From: Paraburkholderia azotifigens
GTDB taxonomy: Bacteria; Pseudomonadota; Gammaproteobacteria; Burkholderiales; Burkholderiaceae
Direction of reading: 5' to 3'
DNA length: 64,000 nucleotides
Assembly: GCF_007995085.1 (NCBI RefSeq)
Contig: NZ_VOQS01000003.1
Location: forward strand, 1,922,001-1,986,000
Under the pieces are notes generated by a model. The model made no database searches. It had not been told where the DNA came from and was given only the letters and a program-made list of their open reading frames with translations. How positions within the stretch are numbered: the stretch's first letter is position 1; each line of letters starts with the position of its first letter. The translations under genes and the position numbers were made by a program. Below are positions 44,826 through 54,054 of the stretch, piece by piece.

Positions 44826-46262
44826 TCAGAATTGGATCGGCATGCGGAACGTCAGCGTCAGATCCGGCGTGTCGCGCGTGAGGCCGGCGCCGAGCGAGAA
44901 ATTCAGCGTCGTCTTCGGCGTGATCCGGTACGAGTAGCCGACCAGCAGCGTGCCCAGTATCACGCGCACCGAGCCCGGCACGCTCTGGCCGTTCTGCTTG
45001 GTCGGCAGCACGATGCTCTGGTCGTAGCCGATGCTGAACGAAGCCTTTTCGTTCAGCGCGAGACCCATGCCGATGTTGAAGCCGTAGATATCGCCGGGCT
45101 GGATGTGGCCGACGGGATCCGTTTCGCCATTGAGGATGTGCAGGCTCAGATCGCTGCGGCCAAAGCTGTGCAGATAGCTGAAGTTTCCGAAGAACACGAC
45201 AGGGTCGCTCGGGAACAGCCACGTGAGGCCTGGCTGGATCGCGTAGAAGCCCGTGCCCGTCGGCTGTTCGAGCGGCAGGCCGGTGCCCGTCGTGTTGCCG
45301 ATACAGCGCGTCACGCAATCGGTAACCACGTCGAACGGACTCTTGCCCGTCGCCGTCTTGAAGCGCAGCCAGCCGATGTAGTAGAACTTGTCCGGACCGC
45401 CTTCGTTCAACTGGTAACGCAGCGTCATTTCGACGTCGCCGATGCCGTGGCCGCTGCTGTTGAAGACGTTGTCCTGCGCGGAGCCCGTGAAGATCTCGCG
45501 GCTCACGGTGTCGTTGGTCGAATAGACGTACGGCACGCGCACTTCGACTTCCATCCGGTTCGTGATGCCGTAACGCGCGGCGACACCGCCCGTGAGCACG
45601 TTCGACTTGATCTCGCGCACGTCGATCAAACCGATCAGCAATGCAGGAATGATCGTGTAGCCGACCAGTGCGACGCGATCCGACGACGAATAGCCGAACT
45701 GGAACGACGGTTCCAGCACGAACTTGTTGCGCGGCGTGAGCACGCCGGGCTGATCGAAGATCGGTGCGACCGCGGGCGGCGCGGTATCGGGGATGGGCGC
45801 CTGACCGACCGGCTGCGAAGGCTGGCCCTGCTGATCACCGCCGTTCTGCGCGGTGCTGATCGCGGGTGCGGGTGCGGTGCCCGCTGCGGTTCCCGCTGTC
45901 GCGCCGGCTGTTGCGGCTGCGCCGGCATCGGGTGCTGCGCCCGCTCTCTCGCCCGCACCGGCGTTCTGTGCGATACCCGCAGCGGGCGCCGCGCCCGCGC
46001 CGGGCTGACCCGCTCCGCGAGTCGCGTCGAGCATGCGTGAATCGAGTGCTTTGCTTAATTGCTGGAATTGCGCTTCTTCTTCGGCGAGTTTGCGTTTGAG
46101 TGAGTCGAGTTCCTTGATCCGGTTGTTCAGTTCCTGGCGAAGGGTTGCGATATTTTCCTGTGCGGTTTGATCCTGGAGCGATTGCGCATGGGCTTCAGCG
46201 TAAAAAAGAAGCACCGTTGCGTAACTGATCATCCGCACATGTCGAAATGGCTCGCGCTTCAT
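44826..46262 (-). CDS. outer-membrane barrel exporter (FapF-like)
   Basis: 478 residues: a signal peptide (cleaved near AEAHA), a coiled coil (about 30-75, TLRQELNNRIKELDSLKRKL), an Ala/Gly/Pro linker (about 80-165) and a barrel domain starting PRNKFVLEPSFQFGYSSSDR, with ARYGITNRMEVEVRVPYVYS, ending in F. This layout is that of FapF, the trimeric channel that exports Fap amyloid subunits. The ATG 46262 follows GGAGAA at a proper distance. Unlike the Pseudomonas fap operon, the gene is convergent to the substrate/peptidase operon. It is probably the export pore of this locus. Confidence 0.8.
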   Translation of the reverse strand: MKREPFRHVRMISYATVLLFYAEAHAQSLQDQTAQENIATLRQELNNRIKELDSLKRKLAEEEAQFQQLSKALDSRMLDATRGAGQPGAGAAPAAGIAQNAGAGERAGAAPDAGAAATAGATAGTAAGTAPAPAISTAQNGGDQQGQPSQPVGQAPIPDTAPPAVAPIFDQPGVLTPRNKFVLEPSFQFGYSSSDRVALVGYTIIPALLIGLIDVREIKSNVLTGGVAARYGITNRMEVEVRVPYVYSTNDTVSREIFTGSAQDNVFNSSGHGIGDVEMTLRYQLNEGGPDKFYYIGWLRFKTATGKSPFDVVTDCVTRCIGNTTGTGLPLEQPTGTGFYAIQPGLTWLFPSDPVVFFGNFSYLHSFGRSDLSLHILNGETDPVGHIQPGDIYGFNIGMGLALNEKASFSIGYDQSIVLPTKQNGQSVPGSVRVILGTLLVGYSYRITPKTTLNFSLGAGLTRDTPDLTLTFRMPIQF

Positions 46263-46781
46263 GGGTCTGTTCTCCATGTCAGGCTTGCAGGTTCTACCCC
46301 GGTACACCTAGACAACAGGCCAGCGGCATCGACACGTTCAGTCGTTGTGCTGGGCATGAAGCATTCCCTCGTTTGACGGCTTTGCGGGACTCAGGAACGT
46401 ATTCATGCGCGCGAATTGAATCGCTATTGAAGCCGTGATTCGCTATTGGTATCTATTTCGAAATTGTCTTCATGCATCCGCAATAAGGCCTTTAAAGATG
46501 ATTGTCTCTTGCCTTGAATGCGAACCATAAAAGCCTAACGCATCGGGGGTGTATACGCTAATAAGAAGAACCCTGGCCTGTGATGGTTAGCCAACAGAAC
46601 GAAGCGTTTTCCGGCGGCTCTTTAGAGCCGTTTCTCCGTTATCCGGCATGCCGTTCGACACGCATCTGTCACAGGCGCGCGCAAGCATGTTCGATGTGCG
46701 TGTGCACAATCCGTTTCGGCTCAACGGGTGCATAATGCGCTCAGTCGATGCAGCCGATTGTCGCCCGACGCGGAGGACGTC
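46263..46781. other. divergent intergenic region
   Basis: About 520 bases between the FapF-like and glutamate dehydrogenase starts. The middle is A+T-rich. A hairpin GCGGCTC-TTTA-GAGCCG (46614-46630) is followed by TTT and may be an attenuator or upstream terminator for the dehydrogenase gene. No other gene is seen. Confidence 0.5.
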
Positions 46782-49700
46782 ATGCAAGCGAAGAACGAAG
46801 AAGCCGTTGCCCACCTGCTCAACGATGTCGTCGAATTCGCGCGAGGACGATTGCCCGAGCCCGCATTCGCAGCCGTCGAACCTTTCCTGCGCCATTACTA
46901 CGACTTCGCCGACGCGGACGACCTGCAAAGCCGCGGCATCGCCGACCTCTACGGCGCCGCAATGGCCCACTGGCAAACGGCGCAACGCTTCGTGCCGGGC
47001 AGCGAACGTTTGCGTGTCTATAACCCGATTCTCGAACAGCACGGCTGGCATTCCGACCACACCGTCATCGAGATCGTCAACGATGACATGCCTTTTCTGG
47101 TGGACTCGGTGTCGATGGCCGTGAACCGCCAGGGGCTCGCGCTGCATTCCGTGCTGCATCCCGTGTTTCGCATCTGGCGCAGCAAGGACGGCGGCATCGA
47201 GCGCATCGCGCCGGGCGGTGCATCGAGCGACGATGGCCAGTCGCAGCTCGCGTCGTTCATCCATTTCGAGGTGGACCGCTGCGGCGACGCGGCTAAGCTC
47301 GATGCATTGCGCAACGAGATCGCCAAGGTGCTCGGCGATGTGCGCGCGGCCGTCGAAGACTGGCCGAAGATCGTCGATATCGCCCGCACGACCATCCGCG
47401 ACATGGCCGCACGCGAGACGAGTCCGGAAGGCGTCGAAGCCCGCGCGTTCCTCGAATGGATGGTTGCGGACCACTTCACCTTCCTCGGCCAGCGCGACTA
47501 CGAACTCGTGTCGTATGACGGCCAGTACGGCTTTCGCGGCGTCGCGGGCTCGGGCCTGGGCCTGTTGCGCGAGTCGCTGAGGCCGCAGGGCGCGTCGGAG
47601 GTGACACCGTTGCCGCCTGCCGCCGCCGACATCATCGCGGGCGCCGCGCCCATCTTTCTGACCAAGGCCAATTCGCGCGCGACCGTCCATCGCCCCGGCT
47701 ATCTCGACTATGTCGGCGTGAAGCTGGTTGGGCCGGATGGCAAGATCAGCGGCGAGCGCCGTTTTATCGGGCTGTATACGTCGACGGCCTATACCGCTTC
47801 GGCTTCGGAGATTCCCATCGTGCGGCGCAAGTGCGCGAACATCGTGCGACGCGCGGGTTTTCTGCCTAAAGGGCATCTCGGCAAATCGCTCGTGACGGTG
47901 CTGGAAATGTATCCCCGCGACGAGCTGTTCCAGGCCGACGAGAACGAACTCTACGACACGGCCATCGGCGTGCTGCGCTTGCAGGAGCATCAGCGCACGC
48001 GCATGTTTTTGCGGCGCGACCGCTTCGACCGTTTCGTATCGTGCCTCGTGTTCGTGCCGCGCGAAAAGTACAACACCGACTTGCGCCGGCGCATCGCGAA
48101 GCTGCTGATCAGTGCGTTCAACGGCACGAATGTGGAATTCACGCCGCTGCTTTCCGAGTCGACGCTGGCGCGCATTCACTTCGTCGTGCATGCCGAGCCG
48201 GGCGCGATGCCCGACGTCGACACGCGCGAGCTCGAAACGCGGCTCATTCAGGTGTCGCGCCGCTGGCAGGACGATCTTGCCGATGCCTTGCTCGACGCAT
48301 TCGGCGAAGAGCAGGGCAACCGCCTGTTGCAGCACTACGCGGACTCGTTTCCAGCGGGCTATCGCGACGACTATCCGGCGCGCACGGCGGTGCGCGATAT
48401 CGAACTGATCGAACGCGTGCAGGGCACCGCGCACATCGCGATGAATCTGTACCGGCCGATCGAAGCCGGTCCGCGCGCGTTCCGCTTCAAGGTGTATCGC
48501 GCGGGCGATCCGATTGCGCTGTCGCGCAGCCTGCCGATGCTCGAACACCTGGGCGTACGCGTCGACGAGGAGCGACCTTATCTGATCGAGGCACCGGGCG
48601 CGACAGCAGCGTGGATCCACGATTTCGGGCTGGAACTGGCCGACGATGCCGAGTTCGACATCGAGCGCGTGAAGGACCTGTTCGAAGACGCATTCGACCG
48701 TGTATGGACGGGCGATATCGAAGACGACAACTTCAATCGTCTCGTGCTGCGCGCGCAACTGAGCGCGCGCGAAGTGACGATATTGCGGGCATATGCGAAG
48801 TATCTGCGCCAGGTCGGATCGACTTTCAGCGACGCGTATATCGAACGCGCATTGACTGGCAATCCTGCGATTGCGCGCATGCTGGTCGAGCTGTTCGTCG
48901 CGCGCTCCGATCCCGCGCCCGCCACGTCGCGCGAGGCGCGCGTCGAGCGGCTGCTGAAGACGATCGAAAGCGCGCTCGACGAAGTGCCCAATCTCGACGA
49001 GGACCGCATCCTGCGCCAGTTCCTCGGCGTGATCAACGCGACGCAGCGCACGAACTACTACCGGCGCGAGGCAGACGGCAAGCCAAGACCTTATCTGTCG
49101 TTCAAGTTCGATCCCGCGAAAGTGCCGGGCTTGCCCGAGCCGAAGCCGATGTTCGAAATCTGGGTGTATTCGCCGCGTGTCGAAGGCGTGCATCTGCGCG
49201 GCGGACGCGTCGCGCGCGGCGGCTTGCGCTGGTCCGACCGCCGCGAGGATTTCCGCACGGAAGTGCTCGGGCTGATGAAGGCGCAGATGGTAAAGAACGT
49301 CGTGATCGTGCCGGTGGGATCGAAGGGCGGTTTCGTCGTGAAGAACCCGCCGCCGCCCACTGACCGCGAAGTCTGGATGCGCGAAGGCATTGCGTGCTAC
49401 CAGACGTTCTTGCGCGGGCTGCTCGATCTCACCGACAACCGCGTCGGCGGACAGATCGTGCCGCCGCCCGATGTGGTGCGCCACGATCCCGACGATCCGT
49501 ATCTGGTCGTCGCCGCCGACAAGGGCACGGCCACGTTCTCCGACTACGCGAACGCGATCTCGCAGGAATACGGCTTCTGGCTCGACGACGCGTTCGCATC
49601 GGGCGGGTCGGTCGGCTACGACCACAAGAAAATGGGTATCACCGCGCGCGGCGCGTGGGAATCCGTGAAGCGCCACTTCCGTGAAATGGGCGTCGATACG

Positions 49701-51638
49701 CAAACGATGGACTTCACGGTGGTTGGCGTCGGCGACATGTCGGGCGACGTGTTCGGCAACGGCATGCTGCTGTCGCAGCACATTCGCCTCATCGCCGCGT
49801 TCGATCACCGACACGTGTTTCTCGACCCGACCCCCGATCCCGCGACGAGTTTCGCCGAACGTCAAAGGCTCTTCAATCTGGACCGTTCGAGCTGGGCCGA
49901 CTACGATCCCGCGCTGATCTCGGCGGGCGGCGGCGTGTTCGCGCGCACGGCCAAGACGATTCCGCTTTCGCAGGCGGTGCAGTCGATGCTCGGCATCAAT
50001 GCGGCGGCTTTGCCGCCCGCCGAACTCGTGCGCGCGATTCTTCAGGCGCCCGTCGACCTGCTGTACAACGGCGGCATCGGCACCTATGTGAAAGCGAGCC
50101 ACGAGACGCATGCACAGGTCGGCGACAAGACCAACGACGCTGTGCGCGTGAACGGTCGCGATCTGCGCTGCAAGGTGGTCGCGGAAGGCGGCAATCTCGG
50201 CTTCACGCAACACGGGCGCATCGAGTTCGCGCAGCACGGCGGCCGCATGAACACCGACGCAATCGACAATTCAGCGGGTGTCGACTGCTCGGACCACGAA
50301 GTGAACATCAAGATCCTGCTCGGCCTCGTGGTCGCGGATGGCGAGATGACGGAGAAGCAGCGCAATGCGTTGCTCGCCGAAATGACGGAGGAAGTGGGTC
50401 TGCTCGTGCTGCAGGACAACTACTATCAGACGCAGGCTTTGTCGATTGCGGGACGCTACGCAGCCGAACTGTTCGATGCGGAAATGCGCATGATGCGTTA
50501 TCTCGAACGCGCGGGCCGATTGAATCGCGTGATCGAATTCCTGCCTTCCGAAGACGAAATCAACGAACGTCTCGCCGCGAAACAGGGTTTGACGTCGCCC
50601 GAACGCGCGGTGCTGCTCGCGTACAGCAAGATGTGGCTGTACGACGCGCTGCTCGATTCCGACGTGCCGGAAGACGGGCTGGTCGCGGGCATGCTCACCG
50701 AGTACTTCCCGAAGCCGCTGCGTCAGCGCTTCAATGAGCCGATGCATCGCCATCCGCTGCGCCGTGAAATTCTGGCGACGCATCTGACGAACGCGCTCGT
50801 GAATCGTGTCGGCTGTGCGTTCGTGCACCGGATGATGGAGGAGACGGACGCGAAGCCGGGCGACATCGTGCGCGCATGCATCATCGCGCGCGACGTGTTC
50901 GATCTGAACGACGTGTGGCGCAATATCGACGCGCTCGATAATCGCGTCGCCGACGACGTGCAGGCGCGCATGTTCGTCGAAATCACGAAGCTGATGGAGC
51001 GCGCAGCATTGTGGTTCCTGCGTCATCTGCAGTCGGGCGAAGTGATGAAAATTGGCGTGACGGCATTGATCGCGCGTTGCCGCGATGCCGCGCAACGGCT
51101 TGCGCCGCAATTGCCGATGCTGTTGCCCGCCGCGGAACTCGAGGCGCTGTCGGAGCGGCAGCGTGTGCTCGTCGATGCGGGGGTCGACAGCGAGCTTGCG
51201 GTGCGCGTGGCGAGCGGCGGCATACCCGCCGCGCTGCTCGATATCGCGGAAGTGTCGGCGACGACGGACCGCAGTCTCGAACTCGTCGCAGGCGTGTACT
51301 TCGCGTTGAGCACGCAGCTGAACTACGGATGGATCGGCGAACGTGCGGAATCGTTGCCGACCTCGACGCATTGGGACGTGATGGCGCGTGCCGCCGCGCT
51401 CGCGGAACTCGCGCGCCTCAAACGCGTGCTGACGACCAGCGCGCTCACGGAAGCACCCGAGGCGACGACGGCAGAAGGTGTCGTCGAAGCATGGCGCGCG
51501 AAACGCGAAGACGCGCTCGCGCGTTACGCGCAACTCCTGACGGATTTGCGGGCGGCGGGCGGAGCGAGCCTGTCGATGCTGCTCGTCATCGTACGGGAGA
51601 TGGCGACCCTCGAACGCCGTCTGATGGCCGCGAACTAG
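46782..51638 (+). CDS. gdhB: NAD-specific glutamate dehydrogenase, large (180-kDa) type
   Basis: 1618 residues, the normal length of the GDH-180 class, which converts glutamate to 2-oxoglutarate and ammonia with NAD in catabolism. The N-terminal half is the regulatory region with ACT-like parts (DDMPFLVDSVSMAVNRQGL). The catalytic core includes RGGLRWSDRREDFRTEVLGL, VPVGSKGGFVVK (substrate Lys) and AFASGGSVGYDHKKMG. The NAD-binding part has VGDMSGDVFGNGML. ATG 46782 is preceded by CGGAGGA. It stands alone with its own terminator. It could also supply the end of the GABA pathway's glutamate. Confidence 0.93.
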   Translation: MQAKNEEAVAHLLNDVVEFARGRLPEPAFAAVEPFLRHYYDFADADDLQSRGIADLYGAAMAHWQTAQRFVPGSERLRVYNPILEQHGWHSDHTVIEIVNDDMPFLVDSVSMAVNRQGLALHSVLHPVFRIWRSKDGGIERIAPGGASSDDGQSQLASFIHFEVDRCGDAAKLDALRNEIAKVLGDVRAAVEDWPKIVDIARTTIRDMAARETSPEGVEARAFLEWMVADHFTFLGQRDYELVSYDGQYGFRGVAGSGLGLLRESLRPQGASEVTPLPPAAADIIAGAAPIFLTKANSRATVHRPGYLDYVGVKLVGPDGKISGERRFIGLYTSTAYTASASEIPIVRRKCANIVRRAGFLPKGHLGKSLVTVLEMYPRDELFQADENELYDTAIGVLRLQEHQRTRMFLRRDRFDRFVSCLVFVPREKYNTDLRRRIAKLLISAFNGTNVEFTPLLSESTLARIHFVVHAEPGAMPDVDTRELETRLIQVSRRWQDDLADALLDAFGEEQGNRLLQHYADSFPAGYRDDYPARTAVRDIELIERVQGTAHIAMNLYRPIEAGPRAFRFKVYRAGDPIALSRSLPMLEHLGVRVDEERPYLIEAPGATAAWIHDFGLELADDAEFDIERVKDLFEDAFDRVWTGDIEDDNFNRLVLRAQLSAREVTILRAYAKYLRQVGSTFSDAYIERALTGNPAIARMLVELFVARSDPAPATSREARVERLLKTIESALDEVPNLDEDRILRQFLGVINATQRTNYYRREADGKPRPYLSFKFDPAKVPGLPEPKPMFEIWVYSPRVEGVHLRGGRVARGGLRWSDRREDFRTEVLGLMKAQMVKNVVIVPVGSKGGFVVKNPPPPTDREVWMREGIACYQTFLRGLLDLTDNRVGGQIVPPPDVVRHDPDDPYLVVAADKGTATFSDYANAISQEYGFWLDDAFASGGSVGYDHKKMGITARGAWESVKRHFREMGVDTQTMDFTVVGVGDMSGDVFGNGMLLSQHIRLIAAFDHRHVFLDPTPDPATSFAERQRLFNLDRSSWADYDPALISAGGGVFARTAKTIPLSQAVQSMLGINAAALPPAELVRAILQAPVDLLYNGGIGTYVKASHETHAQVGDKTNDAVRVNGRDLRCKVVAEGGNLGFTQHGRIEFAQHGGRMNTDAIDNSAGVDCSDHEVNIKILLGLVVADGEMTEKQRNALLAEMTEEVGLLVLQDNYYQTQALSIAGRYAAELFDAEMRMMRYLERAGRLNRVIEFLPSEDEINERLAAKQGLTSPERAVLLAYSKMWLYDALLDSDVPEDGLVAGMLTEYFPKPLRQRFNEPMHRHPLRREILATHLTNALVNRVGCAFVHRMMEETDAKPGDIVRACIIARDVFDLNDVWRNIDALDNRVADDVQARMFVEITKLMERAALWFLRHLQSGEVMKIGVTALIARCRDAAQRLAPQLPMLLPAAELEALSERQRVLVDAGVDSELAVRVASGGIPAALLDIAEVSATTDRSLELVAGVYFALSTQLNYGWIGERAESLPTSTHWDVMARAAALAELARLKRVLTTSALTEAPEATTAEGVVEAWRAKREDALARYAQLLTDLRAAGGASLSMLLVIVREMATLERRLMAAN

Positions 51639-51659
51639 CCTGTGTGCGGTCCGCATCGC

Positions 51660-51695
51660 AACGCGCCGTCGTCGTGAAGACGATGGCGCGTTTTT
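51660..51695 (+). terminator. rho-independent terminator after glutamate dehydrogenase
   Basis: AACGCGCC and GGCGCGTT form the outer stem with an inner TCGTC/GACGA stem around GTGAA, followed by TTTTT. It lies 22 bases after the stop codon. Confidence 0.85.
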
Positions 51696-51774
51696 CATGG
51701 CTCGGCCCCATTCGACAGCGGCGCCGCGGATTGCCGGATAATAGACGCTATCGACCCTCCGTCACTTCAACACC

Positions 51775-52836
51775 ATGAACGAATCCGCTGTCAGTTCCAA
51801 CGTTCCGCGTCTCACGAGCCTGTCGCATGGCGGCGGCTGCGGCTGCAAGATCGCGCCCGGCGTGCTGTCCGATCTGCTGAAACGCAACATGCCGATGCCG
51901 TCGTTTCCCGACCTGCTGGTCGGCACGGAGACCTCGGACGATGCCGCCGTGTATCGCCTGAACGACGAGCAGGCGATCATCGCGACGACCGACTTCTTCA
52001 TGCCGATCGTCGACGATCCGTACGACTTCGGCCGTATCGCGGCGACGAACGCGCTGTCCGATGTCTACGCGATGGGCGGCAAGCCGATCCTCGCGCTCGC
52101 ACTGGTCGGCATGCCGATCAACGTGCTGCCGCACGATGTGATCGCGGCCGTGCTGCGCGGCGGCGAAGACGTATGCGCGCAAGCGGGCATTCCCGTCGCG
52201 GGCGGCCATTCGATCGATTCCGTCGAGCCGATCTACGGTCTCGCCGCGCTCGGTGTCGTGCATCCGAAGCGCGTGAAGCGCAATGCATCGGCGCAAGCGG
52301 GCGACGTGCTCGTGCTCGGCAAGCCGCTCGGCGTCGGTGTGCTGTCGGCGGCGCTCAAGAAGAATCAGCTCGACGAAGCGGGCTATGCAGCGATGATCGC
52401 CGCAACGACCAAACTCAATCGTCCGGGCACGGAACTGGCGGCGCTCGACGGCGTGCATGCGATGACGGACGTGACGGGCTTCGGTTTGCTCGGCCACACG
52501 CTGGAACTCGCGCGCGGCGCGCAACTGACGGCGCGTGTGCGTTACGCGGATCTGCCGTGGATTGCGGGCGTCGATGCGTTCGCGGCAGCGGGCGTGTTCA
52601 CAGGCGCGTCGGGGCGCAACTGGGCCTCATACGGCGCAGACGTTCGACTTGCCGATGCGCTGCCCGACACCGCACGCACCTTGCTGACGGACCCGCAGAC
52701 ATCGGGCGGCCTGCTCGTATCCTGCGCACCCGATGCCGTCGACGATGTGCTCGCAATCTTCCGCGCCGACGGTTTCGATCGCGCAGCGGTGATCGGCGAA
52801 CTGCACAATGGCGCGCCGCATGTCGAAGTGGTGTGA
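51775..52836 (+). CDS. selD: selenide, water dikinase
   Basis: 353 residues. SelD makes selenophosphate from selenide and ATP for tRNA selenation or selenocysteine synthesis. The Gly-rich active-site motif SHGGGCGCKIAPG has Cys, not selenocysteine, at the reactive position, and Lys follows. Later motifs are TTDFFMPIVDDPYDFG (metal Asp residues), AGGHSIDS and TDPQTSGGLL. No selA/selB or mnmH gene is in the window, so the use of the product is not shown. The start at 51775 fits the family. Confidence 0.93.
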   Translation: MNESAVSSNVPRLTSLSHGGGCGCKIAPGVLSDLLKRNMPMPSFPDLLVGTETSDDAAVYRLNDEQAIIATTDFFMPIVDDPYDFGRIAATNALSDVYAMGGKPILALALVGMPINVLPHDVIAAVLRGGEDVCAQAGIPVAGGHSIDSVEPIYGLAALGVVHPKRVKRNASAQAGDVLVLGKPLGVGVLSAALKKNQLDEAGYAAMIAATTKLNRPGTELAALDGVHAMTDVTGFGLLGHTLELARGAQLTARVRYADLPWIAGVDAFAAAGVFTGASGRNWASYGADVRLADALPDTARTLLTDPQTSGGLLVSCAPDAVDDVLAIFRADGFDRAAVIGELHNGAPHVEVV

Positions 52837-52878
52837 CCGTTCATTAACGCATTCGTATCAATACAACTCGAAGAGCCA

Positions 52879-53805
52879 ATGAAAGAAGAATCACCGAAGG
52901 CCATTTTTTACGCGCTGGCGGCGAACCTGGGCATTGCCGTCTGCAAGTTCGCGGCGGCGGCGTTCACGGGTTCCGGCTCGATGTTTGCCGAAGCGATTCA
53001 CTCGACAGCCGATTGCGGCAATCAGGTTCTGCTGCTGTTCGGACTAAAACAGGCGCGCCGGCCCGCGAGCCCGCTGCATCCGCTCGGCGCGGGGCGCGCA
53101 ATCTATTTCTATTCGCTGATCGTCGCGCTGCTGCTGTTCTTCGTCGGCGGCGTATTTTCGGTGTATGAGGGCATTCATCGTCTGATGGCGCACGAGCCCT
53201 TGTCGCACGCGTATCTCGCACTCGGCGTGCTGGGCGTGTCTGTCGTGCTCGAAACGTTCTCGCTGATGGGCGCGATCCGCGAAATACGCAAGACCAATCC
53301 CGACAAGTCGATGTGGCGCTGGTTTCGCGAAACGCGCGAATCGGAATTGCTCGTCGTGGCGGGCGAAGACGTGGCTGCGCTGCTGGGTCTTGCGATGGCT
53401 TTCGTCGCGGTGCTCATGACGATGATCACAGGCAACCCGATGTACGACGCGTTCGGTTCGATCGGCGTCGGTGTGCTGCTGATGGTGATCGCGTATCTGG
53501 TGGCGCGCGAAGTGAAGTCGATGATCATCGGCGAATCGGCAAGCCCGGAGGTGCGGCGCGAGATCGAAGCGTATCTGCGCACGCGCAAGGAGATCCGCAG
53601 CATCATCAATCTGATCACGCTGCAATGGGGGCGTCATGTCGTCGTCGCGGTCCAGGCGGAGATGATCGACTACGAAAGCGGCCGCGCGATGGTCGATGCG
53701 ATCAATATCGTCGAAGCCGATTTGCAGGAGACGTTTCCGCAAGTGCGCTGGGTGTTTTTCGAGCCGGACGTGCCGAGAGTGAGAACAGAAGCATCGCTGG
53801 ATTGA
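52879..53805 (+). CDS. cation diffusion facilitator family transporter
   Basis: 308 residues, six membrane helices and a cytoplasmic C-terminal domain. The first metal-site half is AEAIHSTADCGNQ (His and Asp in helix 2). The equivalent site in helix 5 reads GEDVAALLG, with Glu-Asp replacing the usual HxxxD, so metal choice may differ from the zinc exporters. It may export Zn, Mn or another divalent ion, or be a member of the subgroup with altered sites. It follows selD by 42 bases and may share its transcript. Confidence 0.85.
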   Translation: MKEESPKAIFYALAANLGIAVCKFAAAAFTGSGSMFAEAIHSTADCGNQVLLLFGLKQARRPASPLHPLGAGRAIYFYSLIVALLLFFVGGVFSVYEGIHRLMAHEPLSHAYLALGVLGVSVVLETFSLMGAIREIRKTNPDKSMWRWFRETRESELLVVAGEDVAALLGLAMAFVAVLMTMITGNPMYDAFGSIGVGVLLMVIAYLVAREVKSMIIGESASPEVRREIEAYLRTRKEIRSIINLITLQWGRHVVVAVQAEMIDYESGRAMVDAINIVEADLQETFPQVRWVFFEPDVPRVRTEASLD

Positions 53806-53825
53806 TCTTTTATGCGCGCTTCATG

Positions 53826-53874
53826 GGCCCGCGAATGGTGCATATGATGCATCGCTCGCGGGCCTTTTGTTTTT
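53826..53874 (+). terminator. rho-independent terminator after the CDF gene
   Basis: GGCCCGCGA (53826-53834) pairs with TCGCGGGCC (53856-53864). Inside, TGCAT/ATGCA forms a second stem. TTTTGTTTTT follows. Confidence 0.85.
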
Positions 53875-54054
53875 ATGCCGACCTTTTCGCATTGCCGTTT
53901 CGTTTCCGGTTTATGCGAATCGGCTATTCAGGCGGACAAGTGGAATTAGCCAATGGAAAACAATTCGATGCCACCTATACTAGGCTCCGCCCTGTTACGC
54001 GAGGGCATGCGTTCCATTTCCAATCTTTTAGCGAACTTAAAGAAAGGGCTTGTC

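Noticed and set aside
46587..50237. A 1216-codon open frame antisense to the glutamate dehydrogenase gene
   Set aside because: Its product is rich in Arg, His and Ala with no domain, and the plus-strand gene has clear catalytic motifs. Long antisense frames are expected in high-GC DNA.
53350..53400. Glu-Asp in place of HxxxD in the CDF transporter as a broken metal site
   Set aside because: I recall a subgroup of CDF proteins with this alteration, so it is probably a normal variant and not a defect.
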